From an uncultured Acidimicrobiia bacterium (GTDB lineage Bacteria > Actinomycetota > Acidimicrobiia > Acidimicrobiales > CAIXPF01), in assembly GCA_903921205.1 (NCBI GenBank), contig CAIXPF010000180.1, positions 1 through 64,000 on the forward strand: DNA of 64,000 nucleotides, given 5' to 3'. How positions within the stretch are numbered: the first letter of the stretch is position 1; the number at the start of each line of letters is the position of its first letter. This document shows, one piece after another, positions 1-9,132 of this stretch. The notes below the pieces were generated by a model. The model saw only the letters and a program-made list of their open reading frames with translations, was not told the origin of the DNA and searched no databases. The position numbers and the translations under genes are program-made.

Positions 1-340
<340 letters not shown>

Positions 341-645
341 AATCGTGTCTTCCGGTTACCCGGATGAACGATCATTTGAGAGCCAGTGTCACACCGAGGT
401 GTGACGACCTGACCATTTGCCTCGATTCTCTACCCGAAGGCAGATCGATGAGGCACTCGGAATCGACATGGATTTACCGATCGGGCGGACCCGATGCGGC
501 TTATCCGCACTAGCCGTTTTCGTCCTCTCTTCCGTTTTCAAGGAACGCAGTGCCTGTTAGGCTCTGTGTTGCTCGTTGCAGGTGAGAAACCCGGAGGCTT
601 TCAGAGCTGCGGCCCGAATGCGGCGAACCGCTGGGGCGAGGAGAC
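341..645 (-). other. rRNA operon leader (transcribed spacer before 16S)
   Basis: About 300 nt lie between the rrn promoter and the 16S 5' end, with no supported protein gene. The leader holds a boxA-like antitermination element (534-548) and a hairpin close to 16S (388-405: GTCACAC, loop CGAG, GTGTGAC). A smaller stem lies around 495-515 (TGCGG/CCGCA). Such elements in rrn leaders are known to load the NusB/NusE antitermination complex and to guide RNase III processing. nusB itself is encoded at 44688-45110. Confidence 0.7.
534..548 (-). promoter_or_regulatory. boxA-like antitermination element in the rrn leader
   Basis: The minus strand reads GCGTTCCTTGAAAAC, close to the actinobacterial pre-16S boxA form (TGTTCTTTGAAAAC). 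Its position between promoter and 16S fits the NusB/S10 antitermination site. The assignment is by sequence resemblance only. Confidence 0.55.
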
Positions 646-674
646 ACTATAGGGAAGGTCTGCCGGAGCGTCAA
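646..674 (-). promoter_or_regulatory. rrn promoter (-35 TTGACG, 17 bp, -10 TATAGT)
   Basis: The minus strand has TTGACG at 674-669, a 17-bp spacer, and TATAGT at 651-646. This is a near-consensus housekeeping sigma promoter pointing at 16S, with transcription expected to start near 639. It begins only 37 bp after the tyrS stop codon, so tyrS and rrn are transcribed in the same direction with almost no separation. No clear tyrS terminator is visible between them. Confidence 0.8.
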
Positions 675-710
675 GCGTTTTCTTGAGATTCGCGGCAATT
701 TCTTCGGATT

Positions 711-2006
711 TCAGTCGACGGACAGCAGGTGAAAGCTGCTCTTACCCCGTCTGACCAGGATGTATCGCCCCCTGATGAGGTCTGACGGGGTGAGGCGATC
801 TTGGGGTTCGAGCCGCCGGCCGTTGACCAACCACCCCCGCTGCTCGAGCAAACGTCGTGCCTCCGAGCGTGATGCGGCCAGTCCTAGATCCGCGAAGAGC
901 TCGGCCGGCACGGCACCGTCGCCCGCCAGGCGCGCAGCATCGAGCGTTGCGAGAGGCACCTCGCGGCGGAGCATCTCCCAGGAGGTTGCCTCGACCTGCC
1001 GAGGATCGCCTCCGGCGAAGAGGAGATCGGCAGCCTCCTCGGCGGCGTGCGCCTGATCAGCCCCGTGCACCAGTGCGGTGAGTTCCCGAGCGAGTCGGCG
1101 CTGGGCAACTCGTCGTTCCGGTGCCTGCTGGTGCGCAGCCACGAGGTCGTCAACCGTGCCCACCTCGAGCAGGGTCAGCTGGAGGAGGAGCTTCTTGACG
1201 TCTTCATCGGGCGTCCCGATCCACGCCTGGTGGAAGCGGAACGGGCTCATCTTCTGTGCGCTGAGCCAGAGGTTCTCGCCGCTCGAAGACTTGCCGTACT
1301 TGGTGCCGTCACTGCGTGTGAGCAAGGGACTGGTCAAGCCGAAGGCGTGCGCGCCGGTGCGTCGGCGGATGAGATCGATGCCGGCCGCGATGTTGCCCCA
1401 CTGGTCGCTTCCGCCGATCTGCAGCTCACATCCCTCGAGACGATGCAGCTCGTAGAAATCATTGGCCTGCAGGAGCATGTAGCTGAACTCGGTGTAAGAG
1501 ATCCCCGAGGAGCTCTCGAGGCGGCTACGGACCGACTCCTTGCCCAACATCTGATTGACCGTGACGTGTTTGCCCACGTCCCGGAGGAAGTCGATGACGC
1601 TCGTTGCGATGGTCCAGCTGCGGTTGTCCACGAGTCGAGCGGGGTGGCTCCCGCCGTCGAAGTCGAGGAACCGACGCAGTTGGGGCACGATCCCCTCGAG
1701 GTTGGCCGCCAACTGGGCGTCGTCGAGCAGGTTCCGTTCCTCGGATCGGCCGCTCGGATCGCCGATCATGCCTGTGGCGCCGCCGGCGAGCGCGATAGGC
1801 CGATGGCCACCGTCCTGGAACCGACGGAGATTGAGCAACATCAACAGGTTGCCGGCGTGCAGGCTGTCCGAGGTCGGGTCGAAGCCGCAATAGACGGTGA
1901 TCGGACCATCGTCGAGCCGCTGTCGCAGTGTTTCCAGGTCGGTGCTGTCGTGGATGAGGCCACGTGCCTGCAGGTCGTCGAGGACTGCGGATCCCTTGTG
2001 CGTCAC
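711..2006 (-). CDS. tyrS: Tyrosine--tRNA ligase
   Basis: A 431-residue class I aminoacyl-tRNA synthetase that charges tRNA-Tyr in the cytoplasm. The tyrosine pocket and HIGH-type motif are visible (YCGFDPTSDSLHAGN), followed by GGATGMIGDPSGR. The KMSKS equivalent is KYGKSSSG, and a C-terminal S4 RNA-binding domain ends the protein (SRSEARRLLEQRGWLVNGR). Length is normal for bacterial TyrS. The GTG start at 2006 is chosen because the homologous sequence begins there; the frame stays open upstream but is unlike TyrS. No Shine-Dalgarno sequence is obvious. The start overlaps the TGA of a possible 25-codon upstream frame (2003-2080), which could couple translation. The gene lies directly upstream of the rrn promoter. 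Confidence 0.95.
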   Translation of the reverse strand: MTHKGSAVLDDLQARGLIHDSTDLETLRQRLDDGPITVYCGFDPTSDSLHAGNLLMLLNLRRFQDGGHRPIALAGGATGMIGDPSGRSEERNLLDDAQLAANLEGIVPQLRRFLDFDGGSHPARLVDNRSWTIATSVIDFLRDVGKHVTVNQMLGKESVRSRLESSSGISYTEFSYMLLQANDFYELHRLEGCELQIGGSDQWGNIAAGIDLIRRRTGAHAFGLTSPLLTRSDGTKYGKSSSGENLWLSAQKMSPFRFHQAWIGTPDEDVKKLLLQLTLLEVGTVDDLVAAHQQAPERRVAQRRLARELTALVHGADQAHAAEEAADLLFAGGDPRQVEATSWEMLRREVPLATLDAARLAGDGAVPAELFADLGLAASRSEARRLLEQRGWLVNGRRLEPQDRLTPSDLIRGRYILVRRGKSSFHLLSVD

Positions 2007-2080
2007 GTCGCCAGGTTGCCCCAGGCCGTGTAGTGGGTCCAAGTGATCTGGTAGGTGGCCGTGCGGTCGCCGATCGGCAT
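2003..2080 (-). CDS. Possible 25-residue upstream ORF coupled to tyrS
   Basis: A short frame runs from ATG at 2080 to a TGA that overlaps the tyrS GTG as GTGA, the overlap type seen at many real gene junctions in this window. Its product would carry two Tyr, two Trp and a His near its end (TATYQITWTHYTAWG). Third codon positions are strongly GC-biased, as in real genes here. No Shine-Dalgarno sequence precedes the ATG, and I recognise no family. It could be a leader peptide, the tail of a longer decayed gene, or chance. Confidence 0.25.
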   Translation of the reverse strand: MPIGDRTATYQITWTHYTAWGNLAT

Positions 2081-2183
2081 GCAGCGAAAAGCGTGGGTAG
2101 AAGGCGATTCGAGCACACCTGGCGGCAGCTGCTCTTCCGACCCTGCACTGCAGAAGGCCCTCCGGCATAGGACAATGGGAACC

Positions 2184-4301
2184 ATGGTTCGGCCCATGAA
2201 GCGCCACAGGCGGGTTCCCAGACGTTCCGGCGTCGTGGTCCCTGCGCTGCTCGCCCTGCTCGCCACGCTCGTGGCTGCCTGCTCGTACCGCCAGACCGAG
2301 GTCACGCCGGTCATCCCCCAGATGTCGGAGTCGTCTCGGATCTTTGCCGCCGACGGCAGCTTGTTGACCGTGCTGCACGCCGAGCAGAACCGCGAGCTCG
2401 TCACGTTCGAGCAGCTACCAAAGACCCTGGTCGACGGGGTCGTGTCCATCGAGGACAAGCGGTTCTGGGAGCACAACGGCGTCGACCTTCAGGCGGTGCT
2501 TCGCGCCGCCAAGGCCAACGCCGAGGCCGGCGGGATCGCCGAGGGCGGATCGACCATCACCCAGCAGTACGTCAAGAACGCACTGCTCGACCCCGAACAG
2601 ACCGTCAACCGCAAGCTGCGTGAGATGTCGCTCGCGCTGGAGCTCGAGCGCAACTTCTCCAAGGAGCTGATCCTCGAGCTGTACCTCAACACGATCTATT
2701 TCGGGCACGGCGCCTACGGCGTGCAAGCGGCGGCCCAGACGTATTTCGGGCTGCCGGTGACGCAGGTCAGTCTGCCTGGATCGGCGTTGCTGGCCGGTCT
2801 GATCCAGTCGCCCAGCGCCACCGACCCGTACGTCAACCCCGAGGCCGCCCTCGCCCGGCGCAACGTCGTGCTCGAGCAGATGCTCGCCGACGGGCGGATC
2901 ACCGATAGCGAGGCGCTTGCTGCGCGCAGCGCACCGCTCGGCCTGCGCCCCGAGTTCACCGAAGCGGACCGTTTCCCGGCCGCGCACTTCGTCGAGGAGG
3001 TGAAGCAGTTCGTCCTCACCGACCCCGCCTTCGGCGAGACCGAGCGCGCCCGGCGCGACCTGCTCTTCGGAGGTGGCCTGCGGATCCATACCACGATCGA
3101 CCTCCGCCTGCAGGCGCTTGCGGAGCGAGCGGTGGCCGAGATCCTGCCGGACCCCGAGACCGAGCCCGACGCTGCGCTGGTGAGCATGGACGTTGCGACC
3201 GGCAAGGTGCTGGCCATGGTGGGTGGGCGGGACTACTTCGGCTCCAGCCCCTACGCCAAGGTCAACCTGGCCATGGGCAACGGACGACAGGCAGGGTCGA
3301 CCTTCAAGACCTTCGTGCTGTCGACCGCGGTCGAGAAGGGAGTCCCCCTCGCCAAGATCTACGCCGCACCACCACAGATGGACTTCAAACTCGACAACGG
3401 CGACACCTGGGTGGTGCGTAACTACGGGGGGTCAGGAGGCGGCCAGGCCAACCTGCTCGAGGCCACCACCAGGTCCTACAACACGGTCTTCGCCCAGCTC
3501 ATGATGGAGGTGACCCCCGATGCTGCGGTGAGCGTGGCCCATGCCATGGGCATCACCTCGCCGCTGCTGCCGGTACCGGCAGCGGTGCTCGGCACGGAGA
3601 ACGTCACGGTCCTCGAGATGGCCAGCGCCTACGGGACACTGGCCAACCGCGGCATCCACGTTCCCCCGGTGTTCGTCTCGCTGATCACCGACGCCGGCGG
3701 CAACGTGCTCTACGAAGCCCCCAGGGACCGCACTCGGGCCATCGAGGAGGAGAGCGCCGACCAGGTGACCTACGCCCTCCAACAGGTGGTCAAGCGGGGA
3801 ACAGGCACCGGTGCACAGATCGGTCGGCCGATCGCCGGCAAGACGGGCACGGCCGAGGAGTATCGCGACGCCTGGTTCGTCGGCTACACCCCGCAGGTGG
3901 TGACCGCCGTTTGGGTTGGCTACCCGCAGGAGCAGACACCGATGGTTCCGCCGACGACCCCGCTGACCGTGACCGGAGGATCGTGGCCGGCGGACATCTG
4001 GCGCACGTACATGGGCGAGGCCACCGCCGACCTCGAGGAGGTCGATTTCCCTCCCCCGCCGACCAAGGTCGCTGCGTACTTGTCGGCCCCCACGTCGACG
4101 ACCATGCCCTCGACCACCATTGCGCCGGTGGCCACCACGGTGGCCACGACCACGACCCGCTCCGGCGGGACCACCACGACCGGTGTGACCACGACGTCGG
4201 TCACCACCACCGTGGTGTCCTCCACCACGACCGGATCGACGAGCACCTCCGGCCCACCTCCGGTCTCGACGACGGCAGCGGCACGAAGTGGTGGTGGCTG
4301 A
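2184..4301 (+). CDS. Class A penicillin-binding protein (transglycosylase/transpeptidase)
   Basis: A 705-residue bifunctional peptidoglycan synthase. It has a basic N-terminus, one hydrophobic segment (about residues 15-33) ending in a lipobox-like LVAAC, and then a GT51 glycosyltransferase domain (EDKRFWEHNGVD, GGSTITQQYVKNALL, LELYLNTIYFGHGAYG). The transpeptidase domain shows the serine motif STFK, SYN and KTGT. The C-terminus is a long Thr/Ser/Pro-rich tail, common in actinobacterial PBPs and probably extracellular. ATG codons at 2175, 2184 and 2196 are all in frame; 2184 is a compromise. The lipobox could mean lipid anchoring rather than a transmembrane anchor, which is unproven. The gene is divergent from tyrS. 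Confidence 0.93.
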   Translation: MVRPMKRHRRVPRRSGVVVPALLALLATLVAACSYRQTEVTPVIPQMSESSRIFAADGSLLTVLHAEQNRELVTFEQLPKTLVDGVVSIEDKRFWEHNGVDLQAVLRAAKANAEAGGIAEGGSTITQQYVKNALLDPEQTVNRKLREMSLALELERNFSKELILELYLNTIYFGHGAYGVQAAAQTYFGLPVTQVSLPGSALLAGLIQSPSATDPYVNPEAALARRNVVLEQMLADGRITDSEALAARSAPLGLRPEFTEADRFPAAHFVEEVKQFVLTDPAFGETERARRDLLFGGGLRIHTTIDLRLQALAERAVAEILPDPETEPDAALVSMDVATGKVLAMVGGRDYFGSSPYAKVNLAMGNGRQAGSTFKTFVLSTAVEKGVPLAKIYAAPPQMDFKLDNGDTWVVRNYGGSGGGQANLLEATTRSYNTVFAQLMMEVTPDAAVSVAHAMGITSPLLPVPAAVLGTENVTVLEMASAYGTLANRGIHVPPVFVSLITDAGGNVLYEAPRDRTRAIEEESADQVTYALQQVVKRGTGTGAQIGRPIAGKTGTAEEYRDAWFVGYTPQVVTAVWVGYPQEQTPMVPPTTPLTVTGGSWPADIWRTYMGEATADLEEVDFPPPPTKVAAYLSAPTSTTMPSTTIAPVATTVATTTTRSGGTTTTGVTTTSVTTTVVSSTTTGSTSTSGPPPVSTTAAARSGGG

Positions 4302-4425
4302 AGGTCCTCCTCCGTCGTCGCCCGCCCGTCGCCCCGGCCAGCCATCCCGTTGTCGGCTCGCCCCCTAGCCATCCATGCCCCCAGCCACCCTGTCGACCGG
4401 GTGGGAAAGCAGAGCACGCGCCGCT

Positions 4426-4989
4426 GTGAGCACGCCTACGACTTCCGTCACTCCTGCCGATTCGGTGGACCCGACAGTCCCCCGCCGACCGTGGTTCCGC
4501 CGGCCGTCCGGGCTGGCAGCCGCCGCCGTGGTCGCTGCGTCGTTCGCCCTGTGGACCTATGCCTTCTCCGGGCTCGCCAAGAAGGACCCGCCCGACACGC
4601 TCGCCGACAAGGCCTACGCCGCCCGGGCCGAGGCCGTCTGCGCGCCGTACCGGGCGCTGGTCGATGCGCTGCCGCCGGCACCGGCCTCGAGGACCGCCGC
4701 TGATCGCGCCGTCGTGCTCGGGGAGGCCACCGATTCGCTGACCCGGATGGTCGCGTCCCTGCGCACGATCGGCCCCGACAACGCCGCCGATCAGTACATC
4801 GTGACCAAATGGCTCGCCGACTGGGATCAGTACCTCGCCGACCGCACGGCCTACCGGGACATCCTCGCCACCGGTACCGACGCCAAGTTCGTCCTCACCT
4901 CGGCCGACGGGGAGTTCTACACCAAGTCGATGGACAACCTGGCCACGGTCAACGCCATGACGTCCTGCGCCACACCCGGCGACGTCTGA
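4426..4989 (+). CDS. Hypothetical membrane-anchored secreted protein
   Basis: A 187-residue protein of unrecognised family. The N-terminus is Thr/Pro-rich and followed by a basic stretch (RRPWFRRPSG) and one transmembrane segment (AAAAVVAASFALWTYAF, about residues 33-49). The remaining 135 residues should lie outside the membrane and are Ala/Asp-rich and mostly helical by composition. They carry two cysteines (AVCAPYRALVD and MTSCATPGDV) that could form a disulfide. The GTG at 4426 is preferred over the ATG at 4375 because it gives a normal cytoplasmic leader before the membrane segment. It follows the PBP gene by 124 bp on the same strand and may be co-transcribed. Function unknown. Confidence 0.7.
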   Translation: MSTPTTSVTPADSVDPTVPRRPWFRRPSGLAAAAVVAASFALWTYAFSGLAKKDPPDTLADKAYAARAEAVCAPYRALVDALPPAPASRTAADRAVVLGEATDSLTRMVASLRTIGPDNAADQYIVTKWLADWDQYLADRTAYRDILATGTDAKFVLTSADGEFYTKSMDNLATVNAMTSCATPGDV

Positions 4990-5011
4990 GCGTCGCGACC
5001 GCTCGGAATTC

Positions 5012-5599
5012 TCAGACCAGCCCGGCGTCGACCAAGGCAAGGCCGCGCGCCACCAGACGACGCAGGCCGTCGTCAGGATCGTATGCCGCCAACTGGTCAC
5101 CTTCGACCCAGCTCTGCGCGGTCGACTCGTGATTGTGCTGTGCCACGGCACCGGTCGGCGCCAGGACGAGGTACCGCACGTCGAGGTGCAGGTGCGGCGC
5201 TTCGTTCGGCGGTCGGACCTCGTGCACATCGAGGTCGATCGCCGGGCCGAACACCACCAAGGACTCGATGCCGCTCTCCTCGGTGGCCTCCCGCCAAGCG
5301 GAGCGCGCCAGGTTGGCCTCGCCGTCGGCGTGACCGCCCGGCTGGAACCAGCGGCGCAACTTCCGATGCTCGAGCAGCAGCACCCGGCGATCGTCGGAGG
5401 CGACCACCAGGGCCGACGAAGTCAGGTGCCCGGGAGCACAGCTACGCAACAGGGCGTCGTGGTGCTCGTCGATGAACCGCAGCATCATCGACCGATGCCG
5501 CTCGTGGTCGGCATCACCGTCCAGCGCCCCGACGATCTCGGCCCGGGCACGGGCCAAGAGACTGCTGGGGGACAACTCCGCCGGAGCGAGCAGGGACAC
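5012..5599 (-). CDS. Nudix hydrolase
   Basis: A 195-residue Nudix-family protein; such enzymes hydrolyse nucleoside diphosphates linked to another group. The Nudix box is GGHADGEANLARSAW then REATEESGI. The REXXEE metal-binding core is intact, but aligning GGHADGE with the usual G-x5-E places Ala at the first Glu position, as in some actinobacterial subfamilies. About 70 helical residues precede the box (RHRSMMLRFIDEHHDALLR). The GTG at 5599 is chosen because homologous sequence begins there; its start lies 11 bp after the mpg stop, so the two are probably co-transcribed. Substrate cannot be read from sequence. Converges with the hypothetical gene ending at 4989. Confidence 0.85.
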   Translation of the reverse strand: MSLLAPAELSPSSLLARARAEIVGALDGDADHERHRSMMLRFIDEHHDALLRSCAPGHLTSSALVVASDDRRVLLLEHRKLRRWFQPGGHADGEANLARSAWREATEESGIESLVVFGPAIDLDVHEVRPPNEAPHLHLDVRYLVLAPTGAVAQHNHESTAQSWVEGDQLAAYDPDDGLRRLVARGLALVDAGLV

Positions 5600-5610
5600 G
5601 CCCGTTGACG

Positions 5611-6255
5611 TTAGCCCTGCGCCGCCCGACGCGACACGTGTGGGCTGCCGGTCAGCAGCCAGCGCCACGGCTGATCGATCGCCTTGGAGATGCCGATACG
5701 GGTGGTTCGGATGACATCGGTCGGGTTCGGCACCCATCCGGTCGGCCCACGGCCCGGATCGATGCCGACCGGGGCCGACAGGCGCGGCGAGCCACCGGGA
5801 CGGCAGAGATCCACGCCGTCCTGCGTCGCGTCGATCGCAAGGGCCGAACAAAGCTTCCCCGGCCCCGAACACAGTTGCCGCAGCGCCGACGCAGGTGCTC
5901 GCCGTTGCGCCATCAGCGATGCACCGACCATCGGCTCGCCGGCCCGCAAGAGCACCGCGGATCCGACACCCGGCGCATCGCACACCACGTTGGCGCACCA
6001 GTGCACACCGTAGGACCGATAGACGTACAGGTGTCCCGGCGGGCCGAACATCGACCGGGTACGGGGCCGCGGCCCGATGAAGCTGTGGCTGGCCGGATCA
6101 TCCGGCTCGTACGCCTCGACCTCGACGATGCGCACTGCGGTCCGCCCGTGCCACAGCCACAACCCGAGCAACTCCGGCGCGACCTCAACCGCCGGCCTGG
6201 CAAAGAACGACCGCGGCAGGACCGCGCCGGACAACTCTGCGTTCGCCACCGTCAT
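5611..6255 (-). CDS. mpg: DNA-3-methyladenine glycosylase (AAG/MPG family)
   Basis: A 214-residue base-excision repair enzyme that removes alkylated purines. The family signature is clear: RIVEVEAYEPDDPASHSF with the catalytic Glu in EVEAY, then RTRSMFGPPGHLYVYRSYG and CANVVC. A GPGKLC motif lies further on. Length is normal for the bacterial family (about 190-215). The ATG at 6255 is 41 bp downstream of the argH stop, so this repair gene appears to ride at the end of the arginine operon. The link is probably just shared transcription. Confidence 0.92.
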   Translation of the reverse strand: MTVANAELSGAVLPRSFFARPAVEVAPELLGLWLWHGRTAVRIVEVEAYEPDDPASHSFIGPRPRTRSMFGPPGHLYVYRSYGVHWCANVVCDAPGVGSAVLLRAGEPMVGASLMAQRRAPASALRQLCSGPGKLCSALAIDATQDGVDLCRPGGSPRLSAPVGIDPGRGPTGWVPNPTDVIRTTRIGISKAIDQPWRWLLTGSPHVSRRAAQG

Positions 6256-6296
6256 CGACCCGGTGGTTCCGTTCCGCCCGACCCGGCCTCCGCAGC

Positions 6297-7754
6297 TCAG
6301 GCGTCCTGCAACCTGGTCATGGACGTGTCGAGCTGCTTCTGGAACTTCACCAGCTGCTTGGCGACCTGCTCGGGTCCCCCCGCACCCGGGCTCGACCGTC
6401 GCTGCACGGCCTGACCGGGAGCGCACAACGCCGCCGCCTCCTCCCCCAGCAGAGGATGGGCCGCGACCAGCTCCGGGAGGCCGACATTGCGTTCCAGCGA
6501 ATCGCGGACGAGGGCACCGATCAGTGCATGAGCATCACGGAAGGGGGTGCCCCGACCCACCAGCCACTCGGCGAGGTCGGTCGCCGCCAGGTACGGCGAG
6601 TCCGCGGCCGCCTCCATGCGCTTGCGGTCGAAGCGCAACGTCTCGATCATGCCGCTCATCGCAGAAAGCGCCAGCTTCAGCTGATCGACCGCGTCGAAGA
6701 AGGGCTCCTTGTCCTCCTGCAGGTCCCGGTTGTAGGCCAGCGGCAAGCCCTTGAGCATGGCGAGCAGCCCGGTCAGGTGGCCGATGAGCCGGGCGGCCTT
6801 GGCCCGCGTCAGCTCGGCGATGTCCGGGTTCTTCTTCTGCGGCATCATCGACGAACCGGTCGAGTAGCGATCATCGAGGCGGATGAAGCCCACCTCCTCG
6901 CTCGACCAGATCACGATCTCCTCGGCGATTCGTGACAGGTGCACGGCGAGAAGCGTGCAGCAGAACAGCGACTCCGCAACGAAATCACGGTCGGAGACCG
7001 CATCGAGCGAATTGTCGAAGACCCGGGCGAAGCCCAGTTCGTTCGCGGTGAACCGAGGGTCGAGCGGCAGCGAGGAGCCGGCCAGCGCCCCGGCCCCGAG
7101 CGGCGAGACATCGGCCCGGCGTCGGGCATCGAGCAGCCGCTCGACATCGCGGAACAATGCCCAGCCGTGGGCCAGCAGGTGATGAGCCAGCAGCACCGGC
7201 TGGGCCCGCTGCAGGTGGGTGTAGCCCGGCACGTAGGTCTCACCGGCCTCCTTGGCCCGATGCAGCAGCGTGCGTTGGAGCACGGTGACCCGCCGGGCCA
7301 CGTCGATCAGCTCACGTCGGGTGTACAACCGCAGATCGGTGGCCACCTGGTCGTTACGGCTGCGGCCGGTGTGCAACTTGGCGCCGGGCGGGCCGGCGAT
7401 CTCGGTGACACGACGTTCGACCGCGGTGTGGATGTCCTCGTCGGTCGCCAGGAACGTGAAGGACCCCGAGCGCATCTCGCGCTCGACCTGGTCGAGGGCG
7501 TCGAGCACGGCAGCCTCCTCGGCGGCGCTGATCAACTCGACCTTGGCCAGGCCCTTGACATGGGCTCGCGAACCGGTGATGTCGTCGAGCCACAACCGGC
7601 GGTCGAAGGGGAGGCTGACCGTGAACGCCCACAGTTCGTCGGAGGGGCCCTGCTCGAATCGTCCGTGCCACAGCGGTGCCGCTGCAGGGTTGGGATCACC
7701 ACCCTCGGGATCGCCGCTGCGCGGCTCGTTGGTGGGCATGTTCTGGTTCGTCAT
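6297..7754 (-). CDS. argH: Argininosuccinate lyase
   Basis: Splits argininosuccinate into arginine and fumarate, the last step of arginine synthesis. The 485-residue protein shows the fumarase/aspartase superfamily signature GSSMMPQKKNPD and the GRSRNDQVATDLRLY block. The N-terminus has about 25 extra Pro/Gly/Asn-rich residues before the usual LWHGRF start. Its ATG overlaps the argR stop as ATGA. argG, the gene that makes its substrate and normally precedes argH, is not in this window. Confidence 0.96.
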   Translation of the reverse strand: MTNQNMPTNEPRSGDPEGGDPNPAAAPLWHGRFEQGPSDELWAFTVSLPFDRRLWLDDITGSRAHVKGLAKVELISAAEEAAVLDALDQVEREMRSGSFTFLATDEDIHTAVERRVTEIAGPPGAKLHTGRSRNDQVATDLRLYTRRELIDVARRVTVLQRTLLHRAKEAGETYVPGYTHLQRAQPVLLAHHLLAHGWALFRDVERLLDARRRADVSPLGAGALAGSSLPLDPRFTANELGFARVFDNSLDAVSDRDFVAESLFCCTLLAVHLSRIAEEIVIWSSEEVGFIRLDDRYSTGSSMMPQKKNPDIAELTRAKAARLIGHLTGLLAMLKGLPLAYNRDLQEDKEPFFDAVDQLKLALSAMSGMIETLRFDRKRMEAAADSPYLAATDLAEWLVGRGTPFRDAHALIGALVRDSLERNVGLPELVAAHPLLGEEAAALCAPGQAVQRRSSPGAGGPEQVAKQLVKFQKQLDTSMTRLQDA

Positions 7755-8236
7755 CTCGATCCCTCGCCGGCCAACCCGGCCAGTTCTGCCAACTCTTCGG
7801 CCATGCTGGTGCCGGTTCGGCCCTCGGCCACCACCACCAACAGTGTGTCATCGCCCGCAACCGTTCCCAGGACACCGTCCAACCCGGAGCGGTCCAAGGC
7901 CGAGGCCACCACGTGGGCGGAGCCCGGCGGTGTGCGCAGCAGCACCAGGTTGCCCGACGGTGCCACCTCCACCACCCACTCCCCGAGCACCCGTCGCAAG
8001 TGCTCATGCGGGGCGAGTTGCTCGGAGGGCAACTCGGGGATGGCATAGGCGGCCTCGCCACCGCGCATGCGTACCTTCACCGCTCCGAGATCCTCGAGAT
8101 CGCGCGACACCGTGGCCTGGGTGGCGGCGACACCCTCGGCGGCCAGCAACTCGACCAGCAGGACCTGACTCGTCACCGTGTGGTGTTCGAGCAGCCGGGC
8201 GATGCGGTGTTGGCGCTGTGCCTTGGACAGGGTCAT
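7751..8236 (-). CDS. argR: Arginine repressor ArgR
   Basis: A 161-residue transcription factor that senses arginine. The N-terminal winged helix carries the expected ATQATVSRDLEDLGAVKVR recognition segment. The C-terminal domain holds the GTVAGDDTLLVVV hexamerisation and arginine-binding block. It overlaps argF and argH by 4 nt on each side (ATGA), so it is made from the operon it should control. A matching ARG box lies at the argC promoter (12469-12482), consistent with autoregulation. Confidence 0.95.
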   Translation of the reverse strand: MTLSKAQRQHRIARLLEHHTVTSQVLLVELLAAEGVAATQATVSRDLEDLGAVKVRMRGGEAAYAIPELPSEQLAPHEHLRRVLGEWVVEVAPSGNLVLLRTPPGSAHVVASALDRSGLDGVLGTVAGDDTLLVVVAEGRTGTSMAEELAELAGLAGEGSR

Positions 8237-9132
8237 GGTCGGCCTCGTTCCGCCCACAGCCAACCCAGCAGGCCACGTGCGGCGTGCATCCGGTTCTCGG
8301 CCTGCCGCCAGACCCGACTCTGCGCACCGTCGATCACCTCGGCCGAGACTTCCTCGCCCCGATGCGCCGGCAGGCAGTGCAGGAACACCGCATCGGACGC
8401 CGCGTGGCCCATGAGACCGGCCGTCACCTCGAAGGGGGCGAACGCCGCCCGCTTGATGTCGGCCACCCGTTCCTCGCCCATGGACACCCACACATCGGTG
8501 TAGACGGCGTCGGCACCCGCAACGGCTTCGACGGGGTCCTCGGTCTCCTCGAGACTGCCGCCGAGGGCCCCGACCCGAGTTGCGGCCTCTTCCCCGAGGC
8601 CGTAACCGGCGGGGCTGGCAACCCGCATCCGCATCCCGCACATCGCCGCGCCGAGCGCCAGCGAGCGGCAGACGTTGTTCCCATCGCCCACGTACGCCAC
8701 GGTGCGCCCCGCCAGACTCCCCCACTCCTGCTGCATCGTGAGCAGATCGGCGAGGGCCTGCATCGGGTGGGAACGGTCCGACAACAGGTTCAGCACCGGG
8801 GCCACGCCGACGTCGGCCATTCGTTGCACCGTGCGGTGGTCGAACACCCGGGCGCCGATGGTGCCGTAATAGCCCGCCAGGGTCCTGGTCACGTCCTCGA
8901 CCGACTCCCGCTGGTCGAGCCCTACCTCGGCCCCGCTGATGTAGGACGGGTGTCCACCGAGCTGCACGACCGCCATCTCCATCGAGTGCCGGGTACGCGC
9001 CGAGGGCTTCTCGAACACCAGCGCCACGCCCGCTCCTGCCAGCACACGGGGCGGATCGGGCATCGCCGCCAGTTCCAGCACGCGGGCCAGTTCGTCGGGA
9101 CGCAGATCGTCGATCTCGAGCAGATGACGCAT
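8233..9132 (-). CDS. argF: Ornithine carbamoyltransferase
   Basis: Makes citrulline from ornithine and carbamoyl phosphate. The 299-residue protein carries the carbamoyl-phosphate motif SARTR (in KPSARTRHSME), HPMQALAD, and the ornithine-binding FLHCLPAHRGEEV. Its ATG at 9132 overlaps the argD stop by one base and its stop overlaps the argR start. It shares the carbamoyl phosphate pool with pyrB (43010-43963), and carAB is at 37197-41664. Confidence 0.96.
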   Translation of the reverse strand: MRHLLEIDDLRPDELARVLELAAMPDPPRVLAGAGVALVFEKPSARTRHSMEMAVVQLGGHPSYISGAEVGLDQRESVEDVTRTLAGYYGTIGARVFDHRTVQRMADVGVAPVLNLLSDRSHPMQALADLLTMQQEWGSLAGRTVAYVGDGNNVCRSLALGAAMCGMRMRVASPAGYGLGEEAATRVGALGGSLEETEDPVEAVAGADAVYTDVWVSMGEERVADIKRAAFAPFEVTAGLMGHAASDAVFLHCLPAHRGEEVSAEVIDGAQSRVWRQAENRMHAARGLLGWLWAERGRP

